Assembly (NCBI GenBank): GCA_021836665.1
Contig: JAKBHQ010000088.1
Coordinates: 1 to 6,182 of the forward strand
Reading direction: 5' to 3'
Source of the DNA: Thermoplasmata archaeon
Lineage (GTDB): Bacteria; Actinomycetota; Acidimicrobiia; Acidimicrobiales; Acidimicrobiaceae
DNA length: 6,182 bases
Part shown: positions 1-5,608 of the stretch, in pieces
Position numbering within the stretch: position 1 is the first letter of the stretch
How the letters are laid out: each line of letters opens with the position of its first letter
The notes under the pieces: model-generated
Told to the model about the DNA's origin: nothing
The model's input: only the letters and a program-made list of their open reading frames with translations
Database searches by the model: none
Translations under genes and position numbers: made by a program

Positions 1-270
1 TTCAACCCGGCTGGTGTTGATGGCATAAGACCTTGGGTGTCCGCTGGGCACTCAGGCTGCCTGAGCCAGGAATCCCCCGGATTTATCCGTGGGGAGGTTT
101 CAATTTGCGGCTTTTGTATTCAAGGGTCGAAGCTAGCGCTTTCTAGCGGACCCCGAAGCGGCCTTGTGGCTTATTCGATATGCGCTGAAATCGGAGTGAC
201 TCGTGGTGCAAACATCGGTTTGTCGACGAGGTTTTTAGGCACGAAGATCGTATTAGCGCGACGACCCTGA
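1..270 (+). CDS. tnpB: C-terminal end of a TnpB-like (IS200/IS605 OrfB) protein, partial
   Basis: This frame is open from the first base to a TGA at 268-270; the other two plus frames stop within the first 26 bases. Its first ~34 residues contain a tail of the type QESPGFIRGEV, encoded by DNA that also forms a hairpin followed by GGTTTCAA. That overlap of a protein tail with a right-end hairpin is typical of IS200/IS605 and IS1341-type elements. TnpB proteins are RNA-guided DNA nucleases, but the catalytic RuvC and zinc-finger parts lie outside the window and cannot be checked. The frame continues about 55 codons past the presumed element end near 103, and that extension resembles nothing I know. 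It may be chance readthrough into flanking DNA, or the gene may be decayed upstream. Identification rests on the terminal motif and hairpin only. Confidence 0.6.
   Translation, partial: FNPAGVDGIRPWVSAGHSGCLSQESPGFIRGEVSICGFCIQGSKLALSSGPRSGLVAYSICAEIGVTRGANIGLSTRFLGTKIVLARRP
73..103 (+). mobile_element. Right end of an IS200/IS605-type element (hairpin plus TTTCAA tip)
   Basis: Bases 73-95 form a hairpin: TCCCC + CGGA (73-81), loop TTTA (82-85), TCCG (86-89), one bulged T (90), then GGGGA (91-95). It is followed by GGTTTCAA (96-103). A hairpin of this type followed by a TCAA-like tip is the usual right end of IS200/IS605 elements, where the hairpin is recognised by the TnpA transposase and also forms the 3' part of the TnpB guide RNA scaffold. 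The left end and any tnpA are outside the window. The exact last base is uncertain by a few positions. Confidence 0.65.
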
Positions 271-375
271 CGATCAGGTGTCAGCCACTTTAATCGATCG
301 CTACGCTCGCCACGATACTCATGGGTAATTCAAATGGCATGAAGGCCCAAAGTTACCTGGGGATCACCTGGCGGA
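104..375. other. Non-coding stretch between element end and fdhD
   Basis: No frame on either strand gives a protein I recognise in these 272 bases; the longest open stretch is the tail of the TnpB-like frame, to 270. Two small inverted repeats are visible: an interrupted hairpin at 124-153, and CCTGA-CGA-TCAGG at about 265-277. Neither has a T-tract on either strand, so no clear rho-independent terminator for fdhD (ending at 376 on the minus strand) is evident. I see no tRNA, CRISPR repeat or promoter of note here. Confidence 0.5.
124..153. repeat. Interrupted inverted repeat (two-step hairpin)
   Basis: GGGTC (124-128) pairs with GACCC (149-153). Inside it GCTAG (132-136) pairs with CTAGC (143-147) around the loop CGCTTT. 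The internal bulge is 3 bases on one side and 1 on the other, for ten pairs in all. It begins about 20 bases beyond the TnpB-type right end. No T-run follows on either strand, so it is not an obvious terminator. Its role is unknown. Confidence 0.4.
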
Positions 376-1239
376 TTAGTTACTTAGGTGTTGGAGGTGG
401 AGGTCAGCTCCCCCTGAGGAAGAGTGGTCGATCCTCTCTGGATGGGTGTATACGTTAGCCGATCCTTTTCTTACAAATCCGCACAGGGTGATTCCCATCT
501 CGTCAGCAGACCTAATTGCTAAACCAGTTGGTGCAGAAACGGCGGCAATGAGCTCAATTTTGGCAATAGAGGCCTTTTGAACCATTTCGAAACTCACTCG
601 TCCCGAAAGGACGGCGACCATTGAAGGCTCTCCAATAAGGCGTGAGCTAGCTAGTTCACCGATTACTTTGTCGAATGCATTGTGGCGTCCGACGTCTTCG
701 TGGGCATGTACACGGCCATTGGAACGCTTTACTGCGACGCAATGCACTCCACCAGTGCTCGAAAATAGTGGTTGCAAATCGCTAAGTAGATCTGGGAGGG
801 CGAAAAGTTCTTCACTGCTGATCTTCAAAGTAGAACCGACTGGTTCGACCATCGAACGTAAGTCAGCAATTTCTGCCGTCCCGCAAAGACCGCACGAAGA
901 ATTCCTTACAGTTAACGAGGTTCGCGGATCTCGAAGCGGTTCGCCACTTAGCTGGACGGTGACTACGTTGTATTGCTGCGAATCGAAATCGATATCGGTG
1001 CAGTACTTAGCACCCCTGATCATTTCCTGCGTTGCCAAACGCTCAGAGATCACCATACCTATAGCCAGCTCGAAGTCCCTTCCTGGGGAGCGCATGGACG
1101 TAGTAACGGGGATCGTCCTGCCTGCCGGCGTTTGAATCCTCACCTCGAGAGGCTCTTCTTCCGCTACGAGATCGGCAGTTCGCGATGAAGACCTACCGTT
1201 TAGTTTCGTAACAAGTAACTGGCTCGTCTTTGTCCTCAT
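376..1239 (-). CDS. fdhD: FdhD, formate dehydrogenase accessory sulfurtransferase
   Basis: FdhD receives sulfur from a cysteine desulfurase and transfers it to the bis-MGD molybdenum cofactor, a step needed for active formate dehydrogenase; it acts in the cytoplasm. The 287-residue product has the family hallmarks in order: the redox CGLC pair (C116, C119) in SSCGLCGTAE, GGVHCVAV (163-170), HEDVGRHNAFDKVIG (180-194), LSGRVSFEMVQKA (211-223), SAPTGLAI (235-242) and the C-terminal LCGFVR (252-257). I start at ATG 1239 because GAGGAG lies nine bases upstream; an in-frame GTG at 1269 would add ten residues but has no good ribosome site. Length is normal. No formate dehydrogenase or other molybdopterin gene is in the window, so its client is elsewhere. 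The gene is divergent from the DoxX-Rieske gene, and its leader may be structured. Confidence 0.97.
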   Translation of the reverse strand: MRTKTSQLLVTKLNGRSSSRTADLVAEEEPLEVRIQTPAGRTIPVTTSMRSPGRDFELAIGMVISERLATQEMIRGAKYCTDIDFDSQQYNVVTVQLSGEPLRDPRTSLTVRNSSCGLCGTAEIADLRSMVEPVGSTLKISSEELFALPDLLSDLQPLFSSTGGVHCVAVKRSNGRVHAHEDVGRHNAFDKVIGELASSRLIGEPSMVAVLSGRVSFEMVQKASIAKIELIAAVSAPTGLAIRSADEMGITLCGFVRKGSANVYTHPERIDHSSSGGADLHLQHLSN

Positions 1240-1248
1240 CGAGCGCCA

Positions 1249-1254
1249 CTCCTC
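1249..1254 (-). promoter_or_regulatory. Ribosome binding site of fdhD
   Basis: Read on the minus strand the bases are GAGGAG, nine bases before ATG 1239. It lies inside the longer reading frame beginning at GTG 1269, and this decides in favour of the shorter protein. Confidence 0.7.
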
Positions 1255-1277
1255 GTATTCACCCAGCACACCCCAAT

Positions 1278-1330
1278 CTATCAGGATTAGGAGACTACCA
1301 AAAGAGGGCGCCGGTCTCGGCGCCTGATAG
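1278..1330 (-). promoter_or_regulatory. Possible structured leader upstream of fdhD
   Basis: On the minus strand a seven-pair GC-rich hairpin, GGCGCCG-AGAC-CGGCGCC (1324-1307), is followed by CTCTTTT, a weak terminator-like pattern. The outer arms CTATCA (1330-1325) and TGATAG (1283-1278) are exactly complementary and would enclose it. The loop-region GAGAC (1318-1314) is also complementary to GTCTC (1295-1291) downstream. These overlapping pairings would allow two folds, as in an attenuator or riboswitch, provided fdhD transcription starts upstream of 1330. I do not recognise a known riboswitch class. A protein operator is an alternative. Confidence 0.35.
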
Positions 1331-1446
1331 CGATGCTGGCATGGAGTGGTGGGTATTTTTTCGCTAAGGTGATTGATGGGATGCTCGCAAGGACGGGCGA
1401 CAAAGTATTTTTATTCGACAGCGCAGTGGGTGATGTAATGAGGTTT

Positions 1447-1463
1447 ATTAGTACACAATTAGT
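1447..1463 (+). promoter_or_regulatory. Direct repeat ATTAGT x2, 11 bases apart, upstream of the DoxX-Rieske gene
   Basis: ATTAGT occurs at 1447-1452 and 1458-1463, a period of 11 bases or about one helical turn, in an AT-rich stretch about 45-60 bases before the ATG at 1507. Tandem direct repeats with this period are a common arrangement for OmpR/PhoB-type response regulators. With only two copies of six bases this may be chance. Confidence 0.22.
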
Positions 1464-1506
1464 TAGCGACCACTTTTGTTGAGTGTGAAGGTATCTCTTT
1501 AAAGTC

Positions 1507-2805
1507 ATGAGCGATCAGAATTTTGTCGCCCCAGGCAATCAGAGCTTCTCTACCAAAAGGGCTAGAGCCGTTGCAGCTACTAGGGGACCAAGCGGCCCGA
1601 CTATTAGAACGAGGCGACGCGTTCAGAGCCGATCATTCGGTTCGGCGATAGTCGTCCTAAGGGCTTTTTTGGGGACGACTTTTGTTTTTGCCGGCCTTCA
1701 GAAACTGGCAAATCCTGCATTTTTCAATCCAGCAAATCCCCTTTCCATCCAATCACAAATAGCTGCTTTTAATCGTACTTCACCTATATCTTCGCTATTG
1801 GCGATTGCAAGCCATGCCCCAGTGGCCTTTGGAGTGCTCATTGCCCTGTCCGAGTTGGCGATCGGACTCGGCGTATTGTTTGGGGTCCTTACGAGGGTAG
1901 CAGCCCTGGGTGGAATGTTTCTATCTACCCTCTTTTTCCTGTCAGTCACATACCATGTCAAGCCCTACTACTACGGTTCAGATATTGTCTTTGTCTTTGC
2001 CTGGACGCCCCTAGTCATCAAGGGCGATGGAGGCCTCTTTTCACTCCCTATCTACTTGCGAGGACGGTTGTTGAAGGCGCCGAAGCCGAAGTACGTCGAG
2101 ATTACATTTGATGACCTATCTTCTAACTGTGTTCATAAGGACGGAGATTTCTGCTCCAAGCTCGGAAACGAGGTGAACTGTGGTTTTGAAGTCTGCCCAT
2201 TGACCCACCTTCAACCAAGCCGAACCACGCCGCTAGCCGTTACACCCGAAGATTACGAAGGTGACAGAAGGAGGTTGCTTGCAGCAGTGCTACCGATTAC
2301 GGTACTAAGTATTCTCGAGGGTGGACTCGCTAACCTGAGTAGTTCGGTTGGGCGCGCCCTGGCACCCAGAGAGGTTTTCAGGTCGGCTTCCAAACCCCTC
2401 AGCCTTACAGAAAAGATGGCAAAAGCCACGCCGGGCAACTCCACCACAAATACGACCAGTGCCTCCACTATTTCGAAGCAGAATCTCGCCGTCAAGCCCA
2501 AGGGAGTGGCAATCGGCCCTTCTTCCTCGGTATCGGTTGGTCAGGTCGCCTCTTTTTCAGACCCCAAAACCGGTGGCCCAGCCTATCTCCTCCATCCCAA
2601 AGCCGACATCTGGGACGCCTTTTCGGCAATCTGCCCACACGCTGGGTGTACGGTTATGTACGAGCCAAACAATATCTTTGCGTGTCCTTGCCACGGTTCA
2701 GAGTTTAATGCCGATTCCGGAATGGTGATTCAAGGGCCGGCTGCGGTGGGCTTGAGTCGAATCAACGTTGTCGACTTTCAAGGTCAACTATACGTGGAGG
2801 ACTAG
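1507..2805 (+). CDS. DoxX-Rieske fusion: membrane redox protein with C-terminal [2Fe-2S] domain
   Basis: This is a 432-residue fusion. After a basic, presumably cytoplasmic N-terminus (1-45) comes a DoxX/DoxD-like four-helix membrane domain: about 46-64 with the family motif LRAFLGTTFVFAGLQKL, then 106-126, 131-149 and 158-172. A linker carries four cysteines (C208, C216, C225, C230). Then RRR (254-256) precedes a fifth hydrophobic segment (257-275) and a flexible Ser/Thr-rich stretch (~295-325). The C-terminal Rieske domain has CPHAGC (C376, H378, C381) and CPCHGS (C393, C395, H396). The cluster ligands are C376, H378, C393 and H396, with C381-C395 able to form the disulfide of bc1-type Rieske proteins. 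Quinone-linked electron transfer is inferred; DoxD-type proteins are known from thiosulfate:quinone oxidoreductase, but the substrate here is unknown. ATG 1507 is the only plausible start (in-frame stop at 1486). AAGG lies 15 bases upstream, farther than usual. No partner gene adjoins it. Confidence 0.9.
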   Translation: MSDQNFVAPGNQSFSTKRARAVAATRGPSGPTIRTRRRVQSRSFGSAIVVLRAFLGTTFVFAGLQKLANPAFFNPANPLSIQSQIAAFNRTSPISSLLAIASHAPVAFGVLIALSELAIGLGVLFGVLTRVAALGGMFLSTLFFLSVTYHVKPYYYGSDIVFVFAWTPLVIKGDGGLFSLPIYLRGRLLKAPKPKYVEITFDDLSSNCVHKDGDFCSKLGNEVNCGFEVCPLTHLQPSRTTPLAVTPEDYEGDRRRLLAAVLPITVLSILEGGLANLSSSVGRALAPREVFRSASKPLSLTEKMAKATPGNSTTNTTSASTISKQNLAVKPKGVAIGPSSSVSVGQVASFSDPKTGGPAYLLHPKADIWDAFSAICPHAGCTVMYEPNNIFACPCHGSEFNADSGMVIQGPAAVGLSRINVVDFQGQLYVED

Positions 2806-2871
2806 GGCCACATTTTTGGCTAGCCACCAAAAGTACCTTCGGCCAGGATATTTCGAATTCGAGGAACTCGC
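2806..2871. other. Convergent gap between DoxX-Rieske gene and menF
   Basis: The two genes converge here across 66 bases. TTTTGG (2814-2819) and CCAAAA (2827-2832) could pair around a seven-base loop, which itself overlaps the palindrome TGGCTAGCCA. Neither strand has a T-tract directly after the stem, so it could serve as a shared weak terminator but is not a canonical one. Confidence 0.35.
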
Positions 2872-4092
2872 CTATGACAAGGCGGCGGTTACCGAATCAA
2901 TTTTTGCCTCTGTCTCTGCGAACTCCGAGTGAGCATCACTCCCAGCTACTATGCCGACTCCGGTTCTGATCTGAGCTTGGTGGCCAACGAATCTTACGTT
3001 CCTAAGAGCGAGGTGTAGATCGGCATCGCCGTTTGAATCTATCGTGCCTACTATGCCAGCGTAGAGATCCCTCGGGCTATCTTCAAGCCGAATGATCTCC
3101 TGGATAGCAAGTGGCCTCGGGTCACCTGCAACAGCCGCCGTCGGCGCTATCATCGCCAGGACGGCCAGTGGGTTTAATCCCTCTTCAATACTGCCAGTAA
3201 TCGTGGTCATTAGGTGCTGTACTGGTCCAAAGGTCAAAACTGAGGGTTGCTCTTCGTGTTCGATATCACTCGAAAACTTTGCTAGCGCATCCGTGATGCC
3301 TTGGACCACTATTGCATGCTCCCTGGTGTCTTTTTCTGACTCTCGAAGCTGCTCTGTCATCCCTTTCCGACGCGTGCCGGCCAGGGGTTTTGAGGTAATT
3401 CGTCCCTTTTTGATTGAAAGTACCAGTTCCGGCGACGCGCCGGCATAATTCCCGACTAGGTAGCTTGAAGTGTTCGGATAGTACTTATGGAACCTGACGA
3501 AGGCTTCTAGGGGAGAAGCCCCATGCGTGGGCTCGAAAATCGCCGCACGAGATAGCACTATCTTGCGAAGCCTCTTCTTAGCGATGAGCGAGAGGGCTTC
3601 CTCTATCATCCTCGCCCAATGCTCACGATCCGGCCTATCGATTCTCTTATTGATGAGTGGACCGGGATGGGGTTCAAGTTCAGAGGCGACTCGAAGGAGT
3701 TTTTCGGCCAAGGCTTCAATCCCCTCGGTGGGGGCCTTGTTGCCCAGATTCTGAATTAGAGCCGTAGTGCGCCCCGCAGAGGAGTGAAAGACCAACTTTG
3801 GGATAATTAGCGTACCAGGCTTGTTTGGGTCGAAAGGAAACGCTATCGTAGCGTTTACTGCACGTCCAAACTGTTCTGAGAGACCTTTCAGTTGCTCAAA
3901 AGCAGCGTTGAGTCTGTCGACATCAGACAGGCCGTTTGTGAAATTAATTCGGTCCGATTCACCGATCATAACTTGAGAGCTAGATGGGCCGCCCAAAGCC
4001 GTGCAGTCCAGTCCGAGCTGGCTCGCCGCCATTACCAGCTGAGCGGCCATCTGTGGTTCAGAAGCTACGGTGTGGGTATCGGGAAAGTTCAA
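2872..4092 (-). CDS. menF: Isochorismate synthase, menaquinone type (MenF)
   Basis: MenF converts chorismate to isochorismate, the entry step of the classical menaquinone pathway, and is a cytoplasmic Mg-dependent enzyme. The 406 residues match the chorismate-binding family. LRKIVLSR carries the likely catalytic base K177, and GASPELVL carries E222, equivalent by position to the general acid in this family. Further motifs are SKPLAGTRRKG (234-244), SEKDTREHAIVV (252-263), HLMTTITG (293-300), APTAAVAGDPR (316-326), RDLYAGIVG (341-349) and the C-terminal metal/substrate motif GSDAHSEFAETEAKID (384-399). The PTAAVAG form resembles MenF more than the HPTPA form common in siderophore EntC-type enzymes, and the adjacent menG supports a menaquinone role. 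It starts with TTG at 4092, five bases after the menG stop; AAGGAG nine bases upstream fixes this start. Third gene of the operon. Confidence 0.93.
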   Translation of the reverse strand: MNFPDTHTVASEPQMAAQLVMAASQLGLDCTALGGPSSSQVMIGESDRINFTNGLSDVDRLNAAFEQLKGLSEQFGRAVNATIAFPFDPNKPGTLIIPKLVFHSSAGRTTALIQNLGNKAPTEGIEALAEKLLRVASELEPHPGPLINKRIDRPDREHWARMIEEALSLIAKKRLRKIVLSRAAIFEPTHGASPLEAFVRFHKYYPNTSSYLVGNYAGASPELVLSIKKGRITSKPLAGTRRKGMTEQLRESEKDTREHAIVVQGITDALAKFSSDIEHEEQPSVLTFGPVQHLMTTITGSIEEGLNPLAVLAMIAPTAAVAGDPRPLAIQEIIRLEDSPRDLYAGIVGTIDSNGDADLHLALRNVRFVGHQAQIRTGVGIVAGSDAHSEFAETEAKIDSVTAALS

Positions 4093-4097
4093 AGTAT

Positions 4098-4787
4098 TTA
4101 GCTCCTTGTCGCCATGATTATCTGTGCTGCGCCGAGGCCTACACTGGTCCGCTCGAATCCGTAGAAGCCGGAATTGGCCATCATCGTTTGAAGCTCCTCA
4201 TATGGAGGGAGATACTCAACGGATTGCGGTAGGTATCGATACGCTGTTTGGTCGGAAATCAATCCCCCGATCAATGGGACTAGGTGATTGAAATATACCG
4301 AATGTCCGGCCCTTATTATCGGATTACCAGGAGTGGCAACCTCGAGTATGCCCACCCTTCCTCCGCTGGTTAGTACTCGGGCGAATTCAGAGAAGACAAC
4401 ATTCAACTCGGTGAAATTCCTAACGGCAAATCCGCAAGTTATGCCGGAAAACGAGGAATCCCTAAAAGGTAGATTAAGCGCCGACCCTTGTACAAGCGAA
4501 GTCTCTGAGTGGTTATGCTTCAGCATCCCGAAGGATAGGTCTACTCCGGTTGGCTCGAGGGCTGAGGATCTAAGGAGTTTGAGAAAATCGCCCGTTCCGC
4601 AGGCAACATCCAGCACCCTCTGACTAGGTGCCAACCCTAACCGTCTCACGACCTCGCGTCTCCATCCCTGGTCGAGTCCAAAAGTCATCAAGCGATTTAC
4701 GACGTCATACCTAGGAGAAATTCTGTCGAACATACCTTGGACGAAAGTTTGCTTTTCAGCAATCGAGGGTAGCGGATCTTGTTTCAT
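4098..4787 (-). CDS. menG: Demethylmenaquinone C-methyltransferase (MenG/UbiE)
   Basis: This enzyme methylates demethylmenaquinone using S-adenosylmethionine, the last step in making menaquinone. The 229-residue length is normal. The family N-terminal signature FDRISPRYDVVNRLMTFGLD is at 20-39, followed by the SAM-binding motif VLDVACGTGD (58-67), the acidic residue after strand 2 in GVDLSFGML (81-89), CGFAVRNF (118-125), and the second signature RVLTSGGRVGILEV (137-150). YLPQSVEYLPPYEEL (185-199) is typical of the C-terminal half. The usual His before Gly-x-x-Trp in signature 1 is Asp39 here, a change I believe is tolerated in Gram-positive MenG. Because the neighbour is menF, menaquinone rather than ubiquinone is the likely product. 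The ATG overlaps the regulator's stop as ATGA (4784-4787), and no strong ribosome site is present, so translation is probably coupled. Confidence 0.95.
   Translation of the reverse strand: MKQDPLPSIAEKQTFVQGMFDRISPRYDVVNRLMTFGLDQGWRREVVRRLGLAPSQRVLDVACGTGDFLKLLRSSALEPTGVDLSFGMLKHNHSETSLVQGSALNLPFRDSSFSGITCGFAVRNFTELNVVFSEFARVLTSGGRVGILEVATPGNPIIRAGHSVYFNHLVPLIGGLISDQTAYRYLPQSVEYLPPYEELQTMMANSGFYGFERTSVGLGAAQIIMATRS
4102..4107 (-). promoter_or_regulatory. Ribosome binding site of menF
   Basis: Read on the minus strand the bases are AAGGAG, within the last codons of menG and nine bases before the TTG at 4092. This strong site justifies the rare TTG start and ties menF translation to the end of menG. 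Confidence 0.75.
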
Positions 4788-5587
4788 CCAAGGTCACTCA
4801 GCTTCTGCAACGTTATTCCTACTCTCTTTGAAATCAGATCAAGTTCAGCTGGTGATCCAGTTGTCAAAACGGCCTCTAGCGAGCGGCGGAGAAGCTCACT
4901 CCTGAAGTGATTAACTACTAACGCAGACGATGCCGCAAAAAGTTCGTCGAACATGTCAAGTACCTGTTGGTCTGAAAGGTTCTGATTCCTGCGTATGTAC
5001 ACATCGAAGATACCCACCGCTAATTCAAGTACTCCGTTGATGCTGCTCTTATACCTCTTGGCTATCTCCATGAGTCCTGCCAATGGAAGTCCAGTTCTTA
5101 ATAGCTCCAAAGCGGCCTTTGCGCAAAAGAGGTCGAACTCGCTAAAGTACTCCGCACTCCCTATAACCGTCGGCTCTAGGATTCGATCGGCCACCAGCGA
5201 AAGAAGTATCGCCTCTGGAAGTTCAGTTTCTTCTGCGAGTTCGCTTCGTGTTAGCAGGCGTACCGGGCTTGGAGGTATCTCAACTCCATTAGAGGCTCGA
5301 TCCGGCCGAATGCGGCCGTGTTCGGATTTGATCGCTGCGAGACTCCAGCCGCGCTCTTTTAATTCGGATATTCGACGAAGTACGTCGAGATGGTCCGGCC
5401 CGTAAAATGCTACCCGTCCATTTCGAATTGGTGGCGGAAGTAGACCAAAGTGCTGATAGTAGCGAATCGTGTCCACAGTCGTTCCGCTGAACTTCGAAAG
5501 GTCCTCAATGCGGAATCCTTTATCCCCTAAGGAATTGTCATCGTTAGAGGAGATGGCTGGAGAATTGCGATTTTGACCTTGAGTCAC
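4784..5587 (-). CDS. MerR-family regulator with a possible second MerR-like module
   Basis: The 267-residue protein has a clear MerR winged-helix domain at 24-89: GFRIEDLSKFSGTTVDTIRYY, then HFGLLPPP, an FYGPDHLDVLRRI segment and LKERGWSLAAIKS. Residues 109-178 look like a second, degenerate copy: LLTRSELAEETELPEAILLS, RILEP, YFSEFDL and ELLRTGLPLAGLMEIAKRY align by eye with successive parts of the first. The rest (about 180-267) is predicted helical, with no cysteine cluster for metal binding (only C155), so the ligand is unknown. It overlaps menG by four bases (ATGA), and menF follows, so it is first in a menaquinone operon and may control it. The GTG start at 5587 has no ribosome site, but a TATAAT lies seven bases upstream, suggesting a leaderless mRNA. 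No in-frame ATG lies nearby. Confidence 0.87.
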   Translation of the reverse strand: MTQGQNRNSPAISSNDDNSLGDKGFRIEDLSKFSGTTVDTIRYYQHFGLLPPPIRNGRVAFYGPDHLDVLRRISELKERGWSLAAIKSEHGRIRPDRASNGVEIPPSPVRLLTRSELAEETELPEAILLSLVADRILEPTVIGSAEYFSEFDLFCAKAALELLRTGLPLAGLMEIAKRYKSSINGVLELAVGIFDVYIRRNQNLSDQQVLDMFDELFAASSALVVNHFRSELLRRSLEAVLTTGSPAELDLISKRVGITLQKLSDLG

Positions 5588-5600
5588 AGATTTGATTATA
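5588..5600 (-). promoter_or_regulatory. Promoter of the merR-menG-menF operon: TATAAT -10, leaderless start
   Basis: On the minus strand a consensus TATAAT occupies 5600-5595, with seven bases to the GTG at 5587. Transcription would begin at or one base before the start codon. There is no Shine-Dalgarno match in between. No good TTGACA lies 16-19 bases upstream of the -10, so the promoter may need an activator. Leaderless genes are common in actinobacteria. Confidence 0.55.
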
Positions 5601-5608
5601 GGAGCTAG

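Noticed and set aside
668..1188. Two plus-strand open frames inside fdhD
   Set aside because: Both are antisense to a strongly conserved gene and give low-complexity Ser/Arg-rich products with no motif.
376..1269. Longer fdhD starting at GTG 1269
   Set aside because: There is no ribosome site before the GTG, whereas ATG 1239 has GAGGAG at a nine-base spacing.
1351..1361. T6 run as a rho-independent terminator on the plus strand
   Set aside because: The nearest stable hairpin ends about 30 bases earlier, and no plus-strand gene ends here.
1287..1508. 73-codon open frame on the minus strand in the fdhD / DoxX-Rieske intergenic region
   Set aside because: Its start overlaps the DoxX-Rieske start, its product has no recognisable domain and a composition expected of random translation, and it covers the probable regulatory elements.
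2253..2728. Open frames on both strands within the Rieske half of the fusion gene
   Set aside because: They overlap the conserved cluster-binding region in the real frame, and their products (Pro/Ser/Arg-rich) show no family features.
2814..2832. Bidirectional terminator in the convergent gap
   Set aside because: The stem is only six pairs and no T-tract follows on either strand; it is mentioned only as a possible weak structure.
2872..4092. Siderophore or salicylate isochorismate synthase (EntC/DhbC/PchA type) instead of MenF
   Set aside because: No siderophore genes are nearby, the operon partner is menG, and the PTAAVAG form resembles MenF. The function cannot be separated by sequence alone, but context favours MenF.
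3092..4232. Several plus-strand frames opposite menF and menG
   Set aside because: They are shadows of well-supported genes, with no ribosome site or recognisable protein.
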